DNA of 41,191 nucleotides, from positions 1 through 41,191 of the forward strand of contig JAUVXU010000013.1 in assembly GCA_030603445.1 (NCBI GenBank). The letters run 5' to 3'. Position 1 is the stretch's first letter, and every line of letters begins with the position of its first letter. Positions 24,523 through 33,830 of the stretch are shown piece after piece. Under the pieces are notes generated by a model, which was not told the origin of the DNA, did not search any database, and saw nothing but the letters and a program-made list of their open reading frames with translations. The DNA comes from Methanomicrobia archaeon (GTDB lineage Archaea > Methanobacteriota_B > Thermococci > Methanofastidiosales > NM3). The position numbers and the translations under genes are program-made.

Positions 24523-26334
24523 ATGTATAAAAATTGGAAAAAAGTTGGAGCACTGTTTTTAGTTGTAACGTTGGTTACTGTTTCTTTGTCTGCTTGCATT
24601 GGCGGAGGAGAAGAAGAGACAACGACACCAGCCCCTACTGAACCAGCACCCCCAACATACAATGAGTTGCCGGCCAATATGGACGCAGCTTGGAAGACAT
24701 ACTTCGAAAACACTGATTTTGATGGAGACGGAATCTTGTATCCTTCTGACCAATATTTGGGAAGGGACGATGCAACCGTTGATTTTGCTGCAAAGACCGG
24801 TGGCGTATACCGTAGCATGGGCGCAGAAATATCAGATTTTGACCCCATTGATGTTACAGATACAGCATCTGACACGATAGTTTCTAAAATATTCTCTGGA
24901 CTTGTTCAGTATGTCCCAGGTACTACAGACCCAATGCCCGATGTGGCAGTAGCTTGGGAAGTAAATGCTGAAGGTACGGTATACATATTCTATCTTAGGG
25001 AAGGCTTGACATTCACCAACGGTGAAGCACTTACTGCAGAAGATATAGTGTTCTCATGGGACAGGCTTGCAAACCCCGTTTATGCAAGTGCCAGGATAAA
25101 CTTCCTGACAGACTATGTAGATAGCTATGAGGCTGTTAGTGATTATGTGTTCAAAATAACACTCAAGAATTCTTTCGCACCATTCCTGACATTGATGACA
25201 TACACTTGTTTCCATATATTGCCAAAAGATTATGTATCATCCTCCGAAGTCGTTGGCGCGACCGCTGATGAAGGTGTTGAGAAGAACTGGATTGACTTCC
25301 CTGTAGGAAGTGGCCCATGGATGCTTAAAGAATATGTATCTGGGGATCACATAACAATTGAAGCTAACAAGACTTACTGGGCAGGAAGACCTTATCTGGA
25401 TGAGATGAGAACCAAGTTCACAGAGGAAGAAGATACTATTGTTCAGGCATGGAAAGCGGGACAGGTCGACATATGTGGCGTTCCGACTCCATACTGGGAA
25501 GAATTCAATGATCTATACAAAGACAAGTTAGTAACTACATCCGAACTTGCAACATTCTGGATATTCTTCAACTGTGAAGCATGGCCTTTCGAAAACAAGG
25601 CGATACGACAGGCTGTTACTTCTGGAATTGAGCGCGCATCCGTGCTTGACACATTGTTCAAGGGAAGGTTTATGCCAGCACATGGTTCGTTGCCACCAGG
25701 CATCTTTGGTTTCTCGCAGGAGTTGTATGACAGCTATGCTTGGACCTACGATTCTGACAAGGCCAACCAGATCCTAGACGATGCAGGAGTACTAGATACA
25801 GATGGGGACGGATACCGAGAATACCAAGGCAAGAAGCTTAAGATGGAGCTTTCATCTTACGTTTCTAACACATGGAAGGATGCTGCAGTAGTATGGACTG
25901 CGAACCTTGCGGATATCGGAATTGAGCTAACCTACCAGCAGTATGACTTTGGTACAATCATCCAGATGGCAGACGAGGGTACTTACACTCTCCTGACACT
26001 CGGATGGATAGCCGATTATCCAGACCCGGAGAACTTCTTCATAATGTTTGAGACAAAGCAGATCCCAGATCCAAACAGCACTAGGTACAGTGACCCACAG
26101 GTTGACGCATGGATTGATGATCTAAGGACAAATCCAAACATAGAGGAGCGAAGACAGCTTGCCTACAATGTCGAGCAAAAACTACAAGAAGACTGTCCGA
26201 TGGTATGGTTCTTCCACTCTAGGAGAACTGTTGCAATCCACGACTGGCTCCATGGCCGTCTATCTGGCGCAATGGGCGCTCATGTAGAGAAACAGCTGGG
26301 CATGTGGCTTGATGCAGATAGAAGGAATCTTTAA
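24523..26334 (+). CDS. dppA: ABC transporter substrate-binding lipoprotein, peptide family
   Basis: A 603-aa extracytoplasmic solute receptor of family 5 (DppA/OppA/NikA type), delivering peptides or similar ligands to the permease. The signal peptide ends in LSAC (Cys25, lipid anchor), followed by an acidic and Thr/Pro-rich spacer. The family signature region is AVAWEVNAEGTVYIFYLREGLTFTNG split over about 145-170, and EDIVFSWDRL follows. The C-terminal lobe has LGWIADYPDPENF. Two Asp-rich loops resemble calcium-binding EF-hand-like turns (DFDGDGILYPSD near 65, DTDGDGYREY near 425); the second is common in the family. The ligand cannot be read from sequence. It is highly expressed by design: strong ribosome binding site and its own promoter, and the terminator after it lets it exceed the permease genes. 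Confidence 0.93.
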   Translation: MYKNWKKVGALFLVVTLVTVSLSACIGGGEEETTTPAPTEPAPPTYNELPANMDAAWKTYFENTDFDGDGILYPSDQYLGRDDATVDFAAKTGGVYRSMGAEISDFDPIDVTDTASDTIVSKIFSGLVQYVPGTTDPMPDVAVAWEVNAEGTVYIFYLREGLTFTNGEALTAEDIVFSWDRLANPVYASARINFLTDYVDSYEAVSDYVFKITLKNSFAPFLTLMTYTCFHILPKDYVSSSEVVGATADEGVEKNWIDFPVGSGPWMLKEYVSGDHITIEANKTYWAGRPYLDEMRTKFTEEEDTIVQAWKAGQVDICGVPTPYWEEFNDLYKDKLVTTSELATFWIFFNCEAWPFENKAIRQAVTSGIERASVLDTLFKGRFMPAHGSLPPGIFGFSQELYDSYAWTYDSDKANQILDDAGVLDTDGDGYREYQGKKLKMELSSYVSNTWKDAAVVWTANLADIGIELTYQQYDFGTIIQMADEGTYTLLTLGWIADYPDPENFFIMFETKQIPDPNSTRYSDPQVDAWIDDLRTNPNIEERRQLAYNVEQKLQEDCPMVWFFHSRRTVAIHDWLHGRLSGAMGAHVEKQLGMWLDADRRNL

Positions 26335-26370
26335 TTCTTTCTTTTTTTCTTTTATTTTCCTTTTTTATTT
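26335..26370 (+). terminator. T-rich terminator between dppA and dppB
   Basis: A 36-base, almost pure pyrimidine T-rich tract starts at the dppA stop codon. It should end most dppA transcripts and partly uncouple the receptor from the rest of the transporter operon. Confidence 0.6.
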
Positions 26371-26385
26371 CGGTTTAGCATCGAA

Positions 26386-26399
26386 TTATTTATAAATAT
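26386..26399 (+). promoter_or_regulatory. Second promoter, upstream of dppB
   Basis: ATTATTTATAAATA is a good TATA match. It lies 16 bases after the T-rich tract and about 70 bases before the dppB start, giving a leader of roughly 45 bases. Confidence 0.5.
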
Positions 26400-26464
26400 A
26401 TATTCTTATCAACGATTACTTAATATATCCTTATTATTATATTATAAAAAAAAGATGTGATTAC

Positions 26465-27427
26465 TTGCGAGAATATGTTGTTAAAAAATTGGCTATTGCA
26501 ATTATTGTACTTATAGGCGTGTATACTGTCACTTTTTTCTTGACTTTTATGTTGCCAGGAGATCCGGCACGAGTTTCGTTGGGGCAGCATGGAAGTGAGG
26601 AGGCAGTCGAGCTTATTAGAGAGCAATGGGGGCTTGATAAGCCTAGATACGTCCAGTATTATTCATATTTGACTCATTTTCTCAAAGGAGATATGGGAAA
26701 ATCATTCAGGTACTATCCACGTGATGTGATAGAATTAATAAAGTATAGATTTCCTGTGACAGCATATTATGGTATATGGGCCATATTTTTTGCTATTATT
26801 TTTTCTATTCCGTTAGGTGTTATTGCGGCGTATAAGCAGAACACAATTTTTGATAACGCTACAGTATTATTTTCTCAAATTGGTGTTTCTTTGCCAAACT
26901 TCTGGCTTGGAATGATGCTTATAGCTATAGTTGCTGTAAAACTTGGATGGGTAAATCCGGTTCCAGATGTGGAATATGGCTATTATTGGACACCAGTAGG
27001 ATTCTTTACAAGTCTTAAGGCTTATATTTTGCCAATTATCACTATAGCAACAGGCATGATGGCATCAAACACAAGGCTTACGCGGTCTTCAATGCTTGAA
27101 GTAATCCGAGAGGACTACATAACATTGGCACGTGCAAAAGGTCTTCCAGAGCGCACAGTAGTTCTTAAACATGCGTTAAGAAATGCACTTATCCCCGTTG
27201 TTACAAATGTTGGAATGCAGTTCTTGCTTCTTGTAGGCGGTGCGATACTAACAGAGACAGTTTTTGGTATTAATGGGTTAGGGAGACTCTATTTAGATGC
27301 CATAAATTATAGGGATTATCCTGTTGTAATTGCATTGACTTTAATCTACACAGGAGGGGTAGTGGTTATCAACCTTATAGTTGATCTCCTGTATGCACGC
27401 ATAGATCCAAGGGTAAGTTTAAGTTGA
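26465..27427 (+). CDS. dppB: Peptide-type ABC transporter permease, DppB
   Basis: A 320-aa inner-membrane permease of the BPD_transp_1 family with about six transmembrane helices. The first helix ends at FMLPGDPAR, a family hallmark, and the coupling loop that touches the ATPases is DYITLARAKGLPERTVVLKHALRNALIPV (split here: DYITLARAKGLPE at about 217-229, then KHALRNALIPV). The start codon is TTG 26465: no ATG or GTG exists upstream of the first helix in this frame, and GTGAT stands three bases before the TTG. It is the first gene of dppBCDF. Its stop lies just before the dppC start. Confidence 0.92.
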   Translation: MREYVVKKLAIAIIVLIGVYTVTFFLTFMLPGDPARVSLGQHGSEEAVELIREQWGLDKPRYVQYYSYLTHFLKGDMGKSFRYYPRDVIELIKYRFPVTAYYGIWAIFFAIIFSIPLGVIAAYKQNTIFDNATVLFSQIGVSLPNFWLGMMLIAIVAVKLGWVNPVPDVEYGYYWTPVGFFTSLKAYILPIITIATGMMASNTRLTRSSMLEVIREDYITLARAKGLPERTVVLKHALRNALIPVVTNVGMQFLLLVGGAILTETVFGINGLGRLYLDAINYRDYPVVIALTLIYTGGVVVINLIVDLLYARIDPRVSLS

Positions 27428-27432
27428 TTATC

Positions 27433-28584
27433 ATGGCAAAAAAAATAGATTTCATGGAAGCGGAAAAACAAAAAAAGCTAGATAATAGACGACTCTATCT
27501 AAAGTTTGGAGGTATTGTTGTAGCTCTTATCCTGATACGTTTCCTCTTTTTGACGCGAGACATGATAACATCATGGGGACTAAGACTTGCGGCAGTTGGG
27601 ATATTTGTTGCTGTATGCTACTTTGTCATAGATCAATTCTATAAGCGTTGGAGTATACTAAATTATCCTAATGAGAGGGATCCGATAGACAGATTTTTTC
27701 ACAGGATTTATCGTAACAAGTTAGCAACAATCGGGATGTTCATTGTATCAAGTCTAATAATATTGGCTGTTTTTGCCCCTGAGGTTGCCATATATGAAAA
27801 AACCTATTCGGCTGATTGGAAAGAGTATTCATTGTTAATGCCCTCTTTAGAACACCCTTTTGGAACAGTATCTAGTGGTGAAGACCTTTTTTCACTCATA
27901 TGTTATGGTTCTAGAATATCCTTACTCCTTGGACTTAGCGTTGAGTCTGTCGTTGCTATAATTGGAATTACACTTGGAGTAATTTCAGGATATTATGGTG
28001 GAGCAATAGATAAAATAATTAATTATGTTACTGACGTCATTATGAGCTTTCCTTTCTTGGTATTGATCATAGTGCTTGTAGGTGCTCTACGTGCAAACCC
28101 TGCTTTAAATGATAGAATAATAGATTTTAGTCGCTCAATCGGCATGGATGCACATCTTTTGATGGTTTTCCTTGCTTTATCAATTTTCGGCTGGCCCGGT
28201 ATTTTTAGGCAGGTAAGGGGACAGGTTCTTTCTATAAAAGAACGCGATTACGTTGCAGCTGCAAAAGTTGTTGGAGCATCAAGGTCATCTATATTGTTTA
28301 GGCATATTGCAATCAATACTCTTGGTCCCGTAATAGTTGTCGTGACTTTGGGCATTGCAGGTGTAATATTAACTGAGGCAGGACTTTCATTCCTTGGATT
28401 TGGCGCTGATATCACGACACCATCATGGGGAAGATTGCTTTCTGAAGGAAATTCTTTTGTTACCCAGAGCAAGTATTTATATATGGCAATATTCCCTGGT
28501 TTGGCATTGTTTTTCACTATCCTTGGATTTACTACTCTTGGAGATGGAATTAGGGACGCTATAGATCCTCGATTGAAACTGTAG
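27433..28584 (+). CDS. dppC: Peptide-type ABC transporter permease, DppC, with N-terminal extension
   Basis: A 383-aa membrane permease, second of the pair. The usual DppC core begins near residue 83 (FHRIYRNKLATIGMFIV), followed by the periplasmic-side PSLEHPFGT loop and the coupling motif ERDYVAAAKVVGAS (about 270-283) with HIAINTL. It ends with the standard GDGIRDAIDPRLK. About 80 extra residues at the N-terminus hold a basic segment and two additional hydrophobic spans (about 24-42 and 49-64). Such extensions occur in some archaeal DppC proteins; their role is unknown. The start is ATG 27433, with a TTG at 27424 as a less likely option. It is tightly linked to dppB upstream and dppD downstream. 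Confidence 0.9.
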   Translation: MAKKIDFMEAEKQKKLDNRRLYLKFGGIVVALILIRFLFLTRDMITSWGLRLAAVGIFVAVCYFVIDQFYKRWSILNYPNERDPIDRFFHRIYRNKLATIGMFIVSSLIILAVFAPEVAIYEKTYSADWKEYSLLMPSLEHPFGTVSSGEDLFSLICYGSRISLLLGLSVESVVAIIGITLGVISGYYGGAIDKIINYVTDVIMSFPFLVLIIVLVGALRANPALNDRIIDFSRSIGMDAHLLMVFLALSIFGWPGIFRQVRGQVLSIKERDYVAAAKVVGASRSSILFRHIAINTLGPVIVVVTLGIAGVILTEAGLSFLGFGADITTPSWGRLLSEGNSFVTQSKYLYMAIFPGLALFFTILGFTTLGDGIRDAIDPRLKL

Positions 28585-28593
28585 GTGTTGTTA

Positions 28594-29652
28594 ATGGCAG
28601 AGAAAGACGTTTTAATGGAAGTAAAGAACTTGGTGACAAGATTCTACACTGAGGATGGTGTTGTCAAGGCACTTGAGGGCGTGAACTTCAATTTATACAA
28701 GGGTGAAACACTTGCACTCGTAGGAGAGACTGGATGTGGAAAGAGTGTCACAGCCCTCTCAATTTTGAGATTGTTAGCTATATCAGGCAAAACTCTGGAA
28801 GGGGAAGCCCTGTTCTATGATGATGAAATGAAGGAAAAGCTTGGAATTACTACAGATGGCCCTGTTGATTTGTTCAAACTCACAAAGAAACAAATGCTTA
28901 AGGTCAGGGGTTTTACCATGTCTTTAATAACTCAGGATCCTATGACGTCCCTTAATCCAGTATATACAGTAGGAGAACAAATAGTTGAGGTTATAAAACT
29001 CCATAAGGGCTTATCAGACAAAGAATCAAAGAAACAGGCATTAAAGCTGATAGAGGAAGTGGAACTAACCCCTCCGGAGGATATATTCATTAAGTACCCA
29101 CACCAGTTGTCTGGTGGACAACGACAGCGCATTGTTATATCTATTTCACTTGCAGCAGAGCCTGCGCTAGTCTTTGCTGACGAGCCAACTACGGCCCTTG
29201 ATGTTACAATTCAGGCCACGGTACTTGGGTTATTGCAACAACTTAAGGAAGAATTTAACTCATCGCTTATTCTTATCACCCATAATTTAGGGATAGTTGC
29301 AGAAACTAGTGATAGGATAGGGGTCATGTATGCTGGAAGTGTTGTAGAGTTAGTAGACAAATACACTCTTTTCAAGCGTCCCTTGCATCCATATTCACAA
29401 GGTCTTATTGCATCTGTACCAAAAATATCTGAGAAGAAAGAAACATTAAATTTTATACCTGGAAATGTGCCTAATCTTATACATCCTCCTTCTGGATGTA
29501 GGTTCCATCCTCGTTGTACGTATGCGACCGATATATGCAAGAAGAAGGCACCCGAGCTTCAAAGTGTTGAAAATGATGATCATCTTGTTGCATGTTGGAA
29601 TGTGAAGCAGGTTATTAAGGACCTTGATAAACAAGGAGGTGCATCTGGATGA
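28594..29652 (+). CDS. dppD: Peptide-type ABC transporter ATPase, DppD
   Basis: A 352-aa ATPase subunit that energises the importer with DppF. Walker A is GETGCGKS (about 41-48), the Q-loop region is ITQDPMTSLNP, the signature is LSGGQRQRI (about 167-175), Walker B is LVFADEPTTALD, and the H-loop is ITHNLG. The C-terminal oligopeptide-transporter extension contains the cysteine cluster CRFHPRCTYATDIC, which in relatives binds an Fe-S cluster. The start is ATG 28594, with AGGTG (overlapping the dppC stop) six bases upstream; GTG 28585 would lie on the ribosome binding site. It overlaps dppF by four bases. Confidence 0.94.
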   Translation: MAEKDVLMEVKNLVTRFYTEDGVVKALEGVNFNLYKGETLALVGETGCGKSVTALSILRLLAISGKTLEGEALFYDDEMKEKLGITTDGPVDLFKLTKKQMLKVRGFTMSLITQDPMTSLNPVYTVGEQIVEVIKLHKGLSDKESKKQALKLIEEVELTPPEDIFIKYPHQLSGGQRQRIVISISLAAEPALVFADEPTTALDVTIQATVLGLLQQLKEEFNSSLILITHNLGIVAETSDRIGVMYAGSVVELVDKYTLFKRPLHPYSQGLIASVPKISEKKETLNFIPGNVPNLIHPPSGCRFHPRCTYATDICKKKAPELQSVENDDHLVACWNVKQVIKDLDKQGGASG

Positions 29653-30644
29653 AACCTTTATTGGAAGTTAATAATATCAAAAAATATTTTTCATTTCAGA
29701 GGGGCATTTTACGAAAGAAGACTTTCTATCTGAAGGCAGTAGATGATATTTCCTTCAACCTTGAGAGGAAGAAGACTCTCGGAGTTGTGGGGGAATCTGG
29801 TTGCGGGAAAACAACGCTGGGTAAAACATTAGTAAACTTACACAAACCTGAATCAGGATCAATTAATTTGAATCTTGATGATGGGACATCAATTGATGTT
29901 ATAAATGCAAATGATGATGAGATGAAAACGGTGCGTAGAACTATCCAGATGGTTTTTCAGGATCCCCATTCATCCCTTAATCCCCGGTGGCCAATCAAGA
30001 ACATAATCGGTGAACCTATTGATATACTAAAGATGGCAAGCGGAAGAAGAGAAAAGGAAAGCATGGTAATGAAGTTACTTAATGATGTGGGTCTCAAACC
30101 GGAGCACATGAATAGATATCCCCATGAGTTTTCAGGAGGCCAAAGACAAAGAATTGGGATGGCCCGTGCTCTTGCACCAAAACCAGATATAATAGTGCTT
30201 GATGAACCTACTTCTGCTGTTGACGTTTCAGTACAGGCTCAAGTTCTCAACCTCCTTAAGGAATTGCAGAAATCTAAGTCAATGTCTTATTTGTTCATTT
30301 CCCATGATCTCGGAGTGGTGCACCATATGTCTAATGAGATAGCAGTCATGTACCTTGGACAGGTAGTTGAGTATGGGGATACAGATAAAATTATTAATGA
30401 TCCTTTGCACCCATATACAAAAGCACTTTTGTCCGCTTTACCGGTACCTGACCCGGAGTTTGAAGCCCACAAAAAAAGGATTATCCTTAAAGGTCAGTTG
30501 CCCGATGCAATAAATCCTCCGAAAGGTTGCAGATTCCATACAAGATGTGCGGAACTAGTCGGTGAGAAGTGCAAACATGACTGCCCTGCACTCAAGGAAG
30601 TGAGTAAAGGCCATAAAGTAGCATGTTGGATTTACGAAGAGTAG
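29649..30644 (+). CDS. dppF: Peptide-type ABC transporter ATPase, DppF
   Basis: A 331-aa second ATPase. Walker A is GESGCGKTTL (about 46-55), the Q-loop is MVFQDPHSSLNPRW, the signature is FSGGQRQRIGMARAL, Walker B is IIVLDEPTSAVD, and the H-loop is FISHDLGVV. It has the same C-terminal Cys-rich block, GCRFHTRCAE followed by two further cysteines. GGAGGTG lies just upstream, and the ATGA overlap with dppD indicates translational coupling. The operon continues: the next gene starts 13 bases after the stop with its own strong ribosome binding site. Confidence 0.94.
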   Translation: MKPLLEVNNIKKYFSFQRGILRKKTFYLKAVDDISFNLERKKTLGVVGESGCGKTTLGKTLVNLHKPESGSINLNLDDGTSIDVINANDDEMKTVRRTIQMVFQDPHSSLNPRWPIKNIIGEPIDILKMASGRREKESMVMKLLNDVGLKPEHMNRYPHEFSGGQRQRIGMARALAPKPDIIVLDEPTSAVDVSVQAQVLNLLKELQKSKSMSYLFISHDLGVVHHMSNEIAVMYLGQVVEYGDTDKIINDPLHPYTKALLSALPVPDPEFEAHKKRIILKGQLPDAINPPKGCRFHTRCAELVGEKCKHDCPALKEVSKGHKVACWIYEE

Positions 30645-30656
30645 GAGGCAAAACGA

Positions 30657-31280
30657 ATGATTGATATTTCAATGAAAAAAGCAGGGGCCATTTATGTTGT
30701 AGTGATTCTTGCTATAGCAGGTTTATACTATTATTCACTAGATTCCCAAGATACGTTCATTCGTGACACAAGATGGGTTTCAGACAACTCTGCACTAAAC
30801 CTTGTGATGGAGAATGCGATAACCGGGATATTCACATACGAAACAACCGAGATCAGAGAGAAGTTCCCTAAAGGTTATAAAATAGGAAATAGTGTGAATT
30901 CGATACCCATTGATAATCAAGAAGAATTTCTTGATAAACTAATTATGTTCAAGCAAGCTGTAGATTCGTCCAAAGTTTCCCAAAACGAGATTGATTCATG
31001 CTTTCAAAAGATAGAGGACAAATATTACTATGATGAGTTCCAGTATACTGCTGCAATAACAACGATCGATTTAAAGCTAATAATTGAGCATCTTAAAATA
31101 TTATCTCCTTCCATACCCCCAATTATTGTTAGTACAGAGAACAAGGAGCTTAAACTAAAGGCAATATCAATTGTAGAAAATGATATTTGGAAAGTTAAGA
31201 TGGTAGTTGTAGAGCAGGAAGATGGTTCATATGTCACATCAGATGAAATTTTGGTACGCTTTTTTGGGTATGAACCATAG
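30657..31280 (+). CDS. Hypothetical single-span membrane protein
   Basis: 207 aa. One hydrophobic helix near the N-terminus (about residues 8-27) anchors a predicted extracytoplasmic domain of mixed alpha/beta type containing no cysteine pair or known motif. The start is ATG 30657 with GGAGG eight bases upstream; an alternative Met at residue 6 would leave only a short cytoplasmic tail. It sits directly behind dppF, so it belongs to the transporter operon. It could be an accessory factor of the importer or a cell-surface protein merely co-transcribed with it. I do not recognise the family. Confidence 0.75.
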   Translation: MIDISMKKAGAIYVVVILAIAGLYYYSLDSQDTFIRDTRWVSDNSALNLVMENAITGIFTYETTEIREKFPKGYKIGNSVNSIPIDNQEEFLDKLIMFKQAVDSSKVSQNEIDSCFQKIEDKYYYDEFQYTAAITTIDLKLIIEHLKILSPSIPPIIVSTENKELKLKAISIVENDIWKVKMVVVEQEDGSYVTSDEILVRFFGYEP

Positions 31281-31306
31281 TTTTTCCTTTTTAATAATGT
31301 GATTTA

Positions 31307-32914
31307 ATGAAATCAAAAAAATATAAGGCAGTCGTCATTTGCCTTGTAGCTATATTTTTGATTATAGATATAGTAGTTGCATCATTTGTTTTTAATAGCA
31401 CCTCACGAGAAAATGCTCCCGACTGGACACTTTTTTGTGAGGAGGATATATTGGCCAGTGGTTTTAGCGGCACTGGCAATGCTTTTGCTTATGGTAGTGG
31501 AAATTCTATCTTTTTTCATTATATTTTTAATCCCAATTCATCGCGCTTCTCTATTTTAGATGCTCCTGTAAGGCAGGTGTTTTTATCAGATAATTCAAAA
31601 TTATTTTCTGCTAGCGATATGGAGAACAATATCTACTTATTTAGTTATGGCAGCGGCCCAGAAATGAAACTGCTTTATAAAGCCAAGTTTGACACAACTG
31701 CAACTATAGTGGATCTAATTGTTATTGGTAAGACCATACAAACTACAAGACTATTGGTATATTCTGGCAATACTATTTATATTTTTGATTCCACAGGCCC
31801 AGAACCTTTGTGGTCATGGACATTTGATGATGTTATCACATCTGCTGAAATATCGCATTATGGAGACGTAATTGCGGTGGGAACTGCATCTGGATCTCTT
31901 CATGTATTTAGAACGTTCGAGAAAAGATTAGTGTGGGAGAGCACCTGTGATTCTAAAGTAAATGCAGTTGCTTCCTCCCCTTTTGCACTTTTTTTAGTAG
32001 CTGGGACATCTAATGGCTCTGTGTATTTATATGATGTTAAAAATGGGGACTTAATATGGAAAGAGTCACTTGGATACCCTATAAAAAAAGCATGTATTCG
32101 TTCTAGTGCAACAGAATGCTTGGTACAAGGTGAAGGCGGGACAGCATGTCTTTTTGATAAGAATAGTGTGCTGCTCAATCATTTGGAAGATGTTGAGATA
32201 GCCCGTATCTCCTTCTGGGGGGAGTATCTGGCTGTTGCATCAATAAATGAATTTAGCATGTTTCGCGGGGGGCGCAGTGTTGCAGAATGGGTTTATGAGT
32301 ATAATGAACCTGTGCGATTCATTCACTTAAATTATGGGGCAACATACGTAATGCTCACATATAAGGACAGTATTAAGTTTTTTATTGAGGACCAACTTAT
32401 TATTTTTGGTTCTCGAACATATTGGTCGTTTTTGGCCATAATCATCGTTTTAGAACTCCTTATATTATTATATATTGTGTATATGCAAAAAGGATCATTT
32501 TATTCTATTGTTAAAAACAGAGAATTCATAGAGTTCTTCATAGGCGCAGCAGGAGGATTACTCCTTGTTTTTGCGCTTTCACGTTCCACTGGTTCATTGG
32601 ATGTTTTTAATGTGGTGGTAGGGATGTTCTCTGCAGGAATTGCATCGTGGCAGTGTTCTCGCATGGGGGGCGGTTTTGTTGGTGCATTTGGAGGATATGT
32701 GTCTGCATTTTTTAGTTCACTTTCGATAGGCGGTGCCTTTGGAATATACTACTGGCTCAATGGTTTAGAACAAAACATAATAAGCTCTTTGTTTGGGACT
32801 GCCCTTTTTGGGGGGCTGTTGGGGACAGTGTTTGGTTTAATTGGTGTACTAATAGGTCTATTTGTGAAGGGTTACTTTGAGGAATATAGAATGAAAAAAA
32901 ACATGAAGAAGTGA
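31307..32914 (+). CDS. Beta-propeller membrane protein
   Basis: 535 aa. An N-terminal transmembrane helix (about 6-27) is followed by an extracytoplasmic region of about 320 residues with repeated beta-strand blocks such as AEISHYGDVIAVGTASGSLHVF and VASSPFALFLVAGTSNGSVYLY (each split by loops). This is the pattern of WD40/PQQ-like beta-propellers. The C-terminal ~170 residues contain five or more hydrophobic segments, several Gly-rich (FIGAAGGLLLVFALS; GGAFGIYYWLNG; GLLGTVFGLIGVLIGLF). It has no enzymatic motif. It lies between the single-span protein and the transglutaminase-like gene on the same strand (gaps of 26 and 31 bases). A surface sensor or scaffold role is possible but unproven. 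Confidence 0.75.
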   Translation: MKSKKYKAVVICLVAIFLIIDIVVASFVFNSTSRENAPDWTLFCEEDILASGFSGTGNAFAYGSGNSIFFHYIFNPNSSRFSILDAPVRQVFLSDNSKLFSASDMENNIYLFSYGSGPEMKLLYKAKFDTTATIVDLIVIGKTIQTTRLLVYSGNTIYIFDSTGPEPLWSWTFDDVITSAEISHYGDVIAVGTASGSLHVFRTFEKRLVWESTCDSKVNAVASSPFALFLVAGTSNGSVYLYDVKNGDLIWKESLGYPIKKACIRSSATECLVQGEGGTACLFDKNSVLLNHLEDVEIARISFWGEYLAVASINEFSMFRGGRSVAEWVYEYNEPVRFIHLNYGATYVMLTYKDSIKFFIEDQLIIFGSRTYWSFLAIIIVLELLILLYIVYMQKGSFYSIVKNREFIEFFIGAAGGLLLVFALSRSTGSLDVFNVVVGMFSAGIASWQCSRMGGGFVGAFGGYVSAFFSSLSIGGAFGIYYWLNGLEQNIISSLFGTALFGGLLGTVFGLIGVLIGLFVKGYFEEYRMKKNMKK

Positions 32915-32945
32915 TACGATAGTTTCCAGTATTTGGAATAGGATA

Positions 32946-33743
32946 GTGAAGCGCTCTGCCCTAATATCTCTTATTATCTTTATCTTTATTTTTATGACGG
33001 GAGGATGCATCAACCCTGTTGAATGGGGGGAACAAGTAAATCATAGATTTAACCCTTCCTCACTTGTATCACTTGACGAAGAAACACTACGTGAACTTGA
33101 AGCTGAATTTGTTTTTTTTAATTATAATGTAGAAAATGGCACCATTGCCCCATGCTTCAATGGCGAGACAACGATATTTCATGACTTGTATTGTTTTATA
33201 TCAAATAAAATTACCTATGGGTCAGATATATCTAACTTTTATTGCATTGATTATCTTGCAACTCCAAAACAGACGTTAATTAGGGGGGTGGATGACTGTG
33301 ATGGAAAGGCCGCTTTGATATGCACTATGTTAGTTAAGCGTGGTTATGATGCATATGTTGTTATGGGAACAAAGCATACATGGGTCGAAGTACATGTCGA
33401 TGATTTGTATGTATACATATCACATATAGGACGCACAGATCAAATAATAATATCTCCAGAACCTATCTCCAATGAAAATACATGGTATGTGAAGTTCAAT
33501 GCTAACGAGGCTCAATGGCGTATTTATCCTTTGGTATATCAAGGGGCGTTGGTATTCTTTTACCTGTTCTTCGTTTTCTTGTTATCACAGGTAATATTAA
33601 TAAAGAGGCTCTACTCAAAACCCATTAGCTATATTTCTGAAATGGCAGGATATTTTAAGTATGTTCTTTATCTTTTCATGCTTTTTTTCTGCATATGGGT
33701 TGTAATACTTCTCCTTGTGAAGCTACTTTCAGAAATGTCCTGA
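32946..33743 (+). CDS. Transglutaminase-like lipoprotein with C-terminal membrane helices
   Basis: 265 aa. A signal peptide ends in TGGC (Cys21), predicted to be lipidated. The domain at about 60-185 resembles the transglutaminase/cysteine-protease fold: the nucleophile cysteine in GVDDCDGKAAL (about 118) starts a helix, and the histidine is in TKHTWVEVH (about 141). The third residue is not certain. Two transmembrane helices (about 200-220 and 238-260) close the protein, unusual for a lipoprotein. Such domains act as amidases, peptidases or cross-linkers on the cell surface. The start is GTG 32946 with AGGATA upstream. It is third in the group behind the peptide importer. Confidence 0.78.
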   Translation: MKRSALISLIIFIFIFMTGGCINPVEWGEQVNHRFNPSSLVSLDEETLRELEAEFVFFNYNVENGTIAPCFNGETTIFHDLYCFISNKITYGSDISNFYCIDYLATPKQTLIRGVDDCDGKAALICTMLVKRGYDAYVVMGTKHTWVEVHVDDLYVYISHIGRTDQIIISPEPISNENTWYVKFNANEAQWRIYPLVYQGALVFFYLFFVFLLSQVILIKRLYSKPISYISEMAGYFKYVLYLFMLFFCIWVVILLLVKLLSEMS

Positions 33744-33786
33744 ACTAGATAGGTTTTATATAGTAAAACAATCGGCAGGACCGAAA

Positions 33787-33795
33787 GTTTTAAAT
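33787..33795 (+). promoter_or_regulatory. TATA element for sec61-beta gene
   Basis: GTTTTAAATA lies about 36-44 bases before ATG 33831, giving a leader of some 12-15 bases that contains the ribosome binding site GTGAT. Confidence 0.5.
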
Positions 33796-33830
33796 AATTT
33801 TTTTAGAATCCATACATCAACGTGATACTT

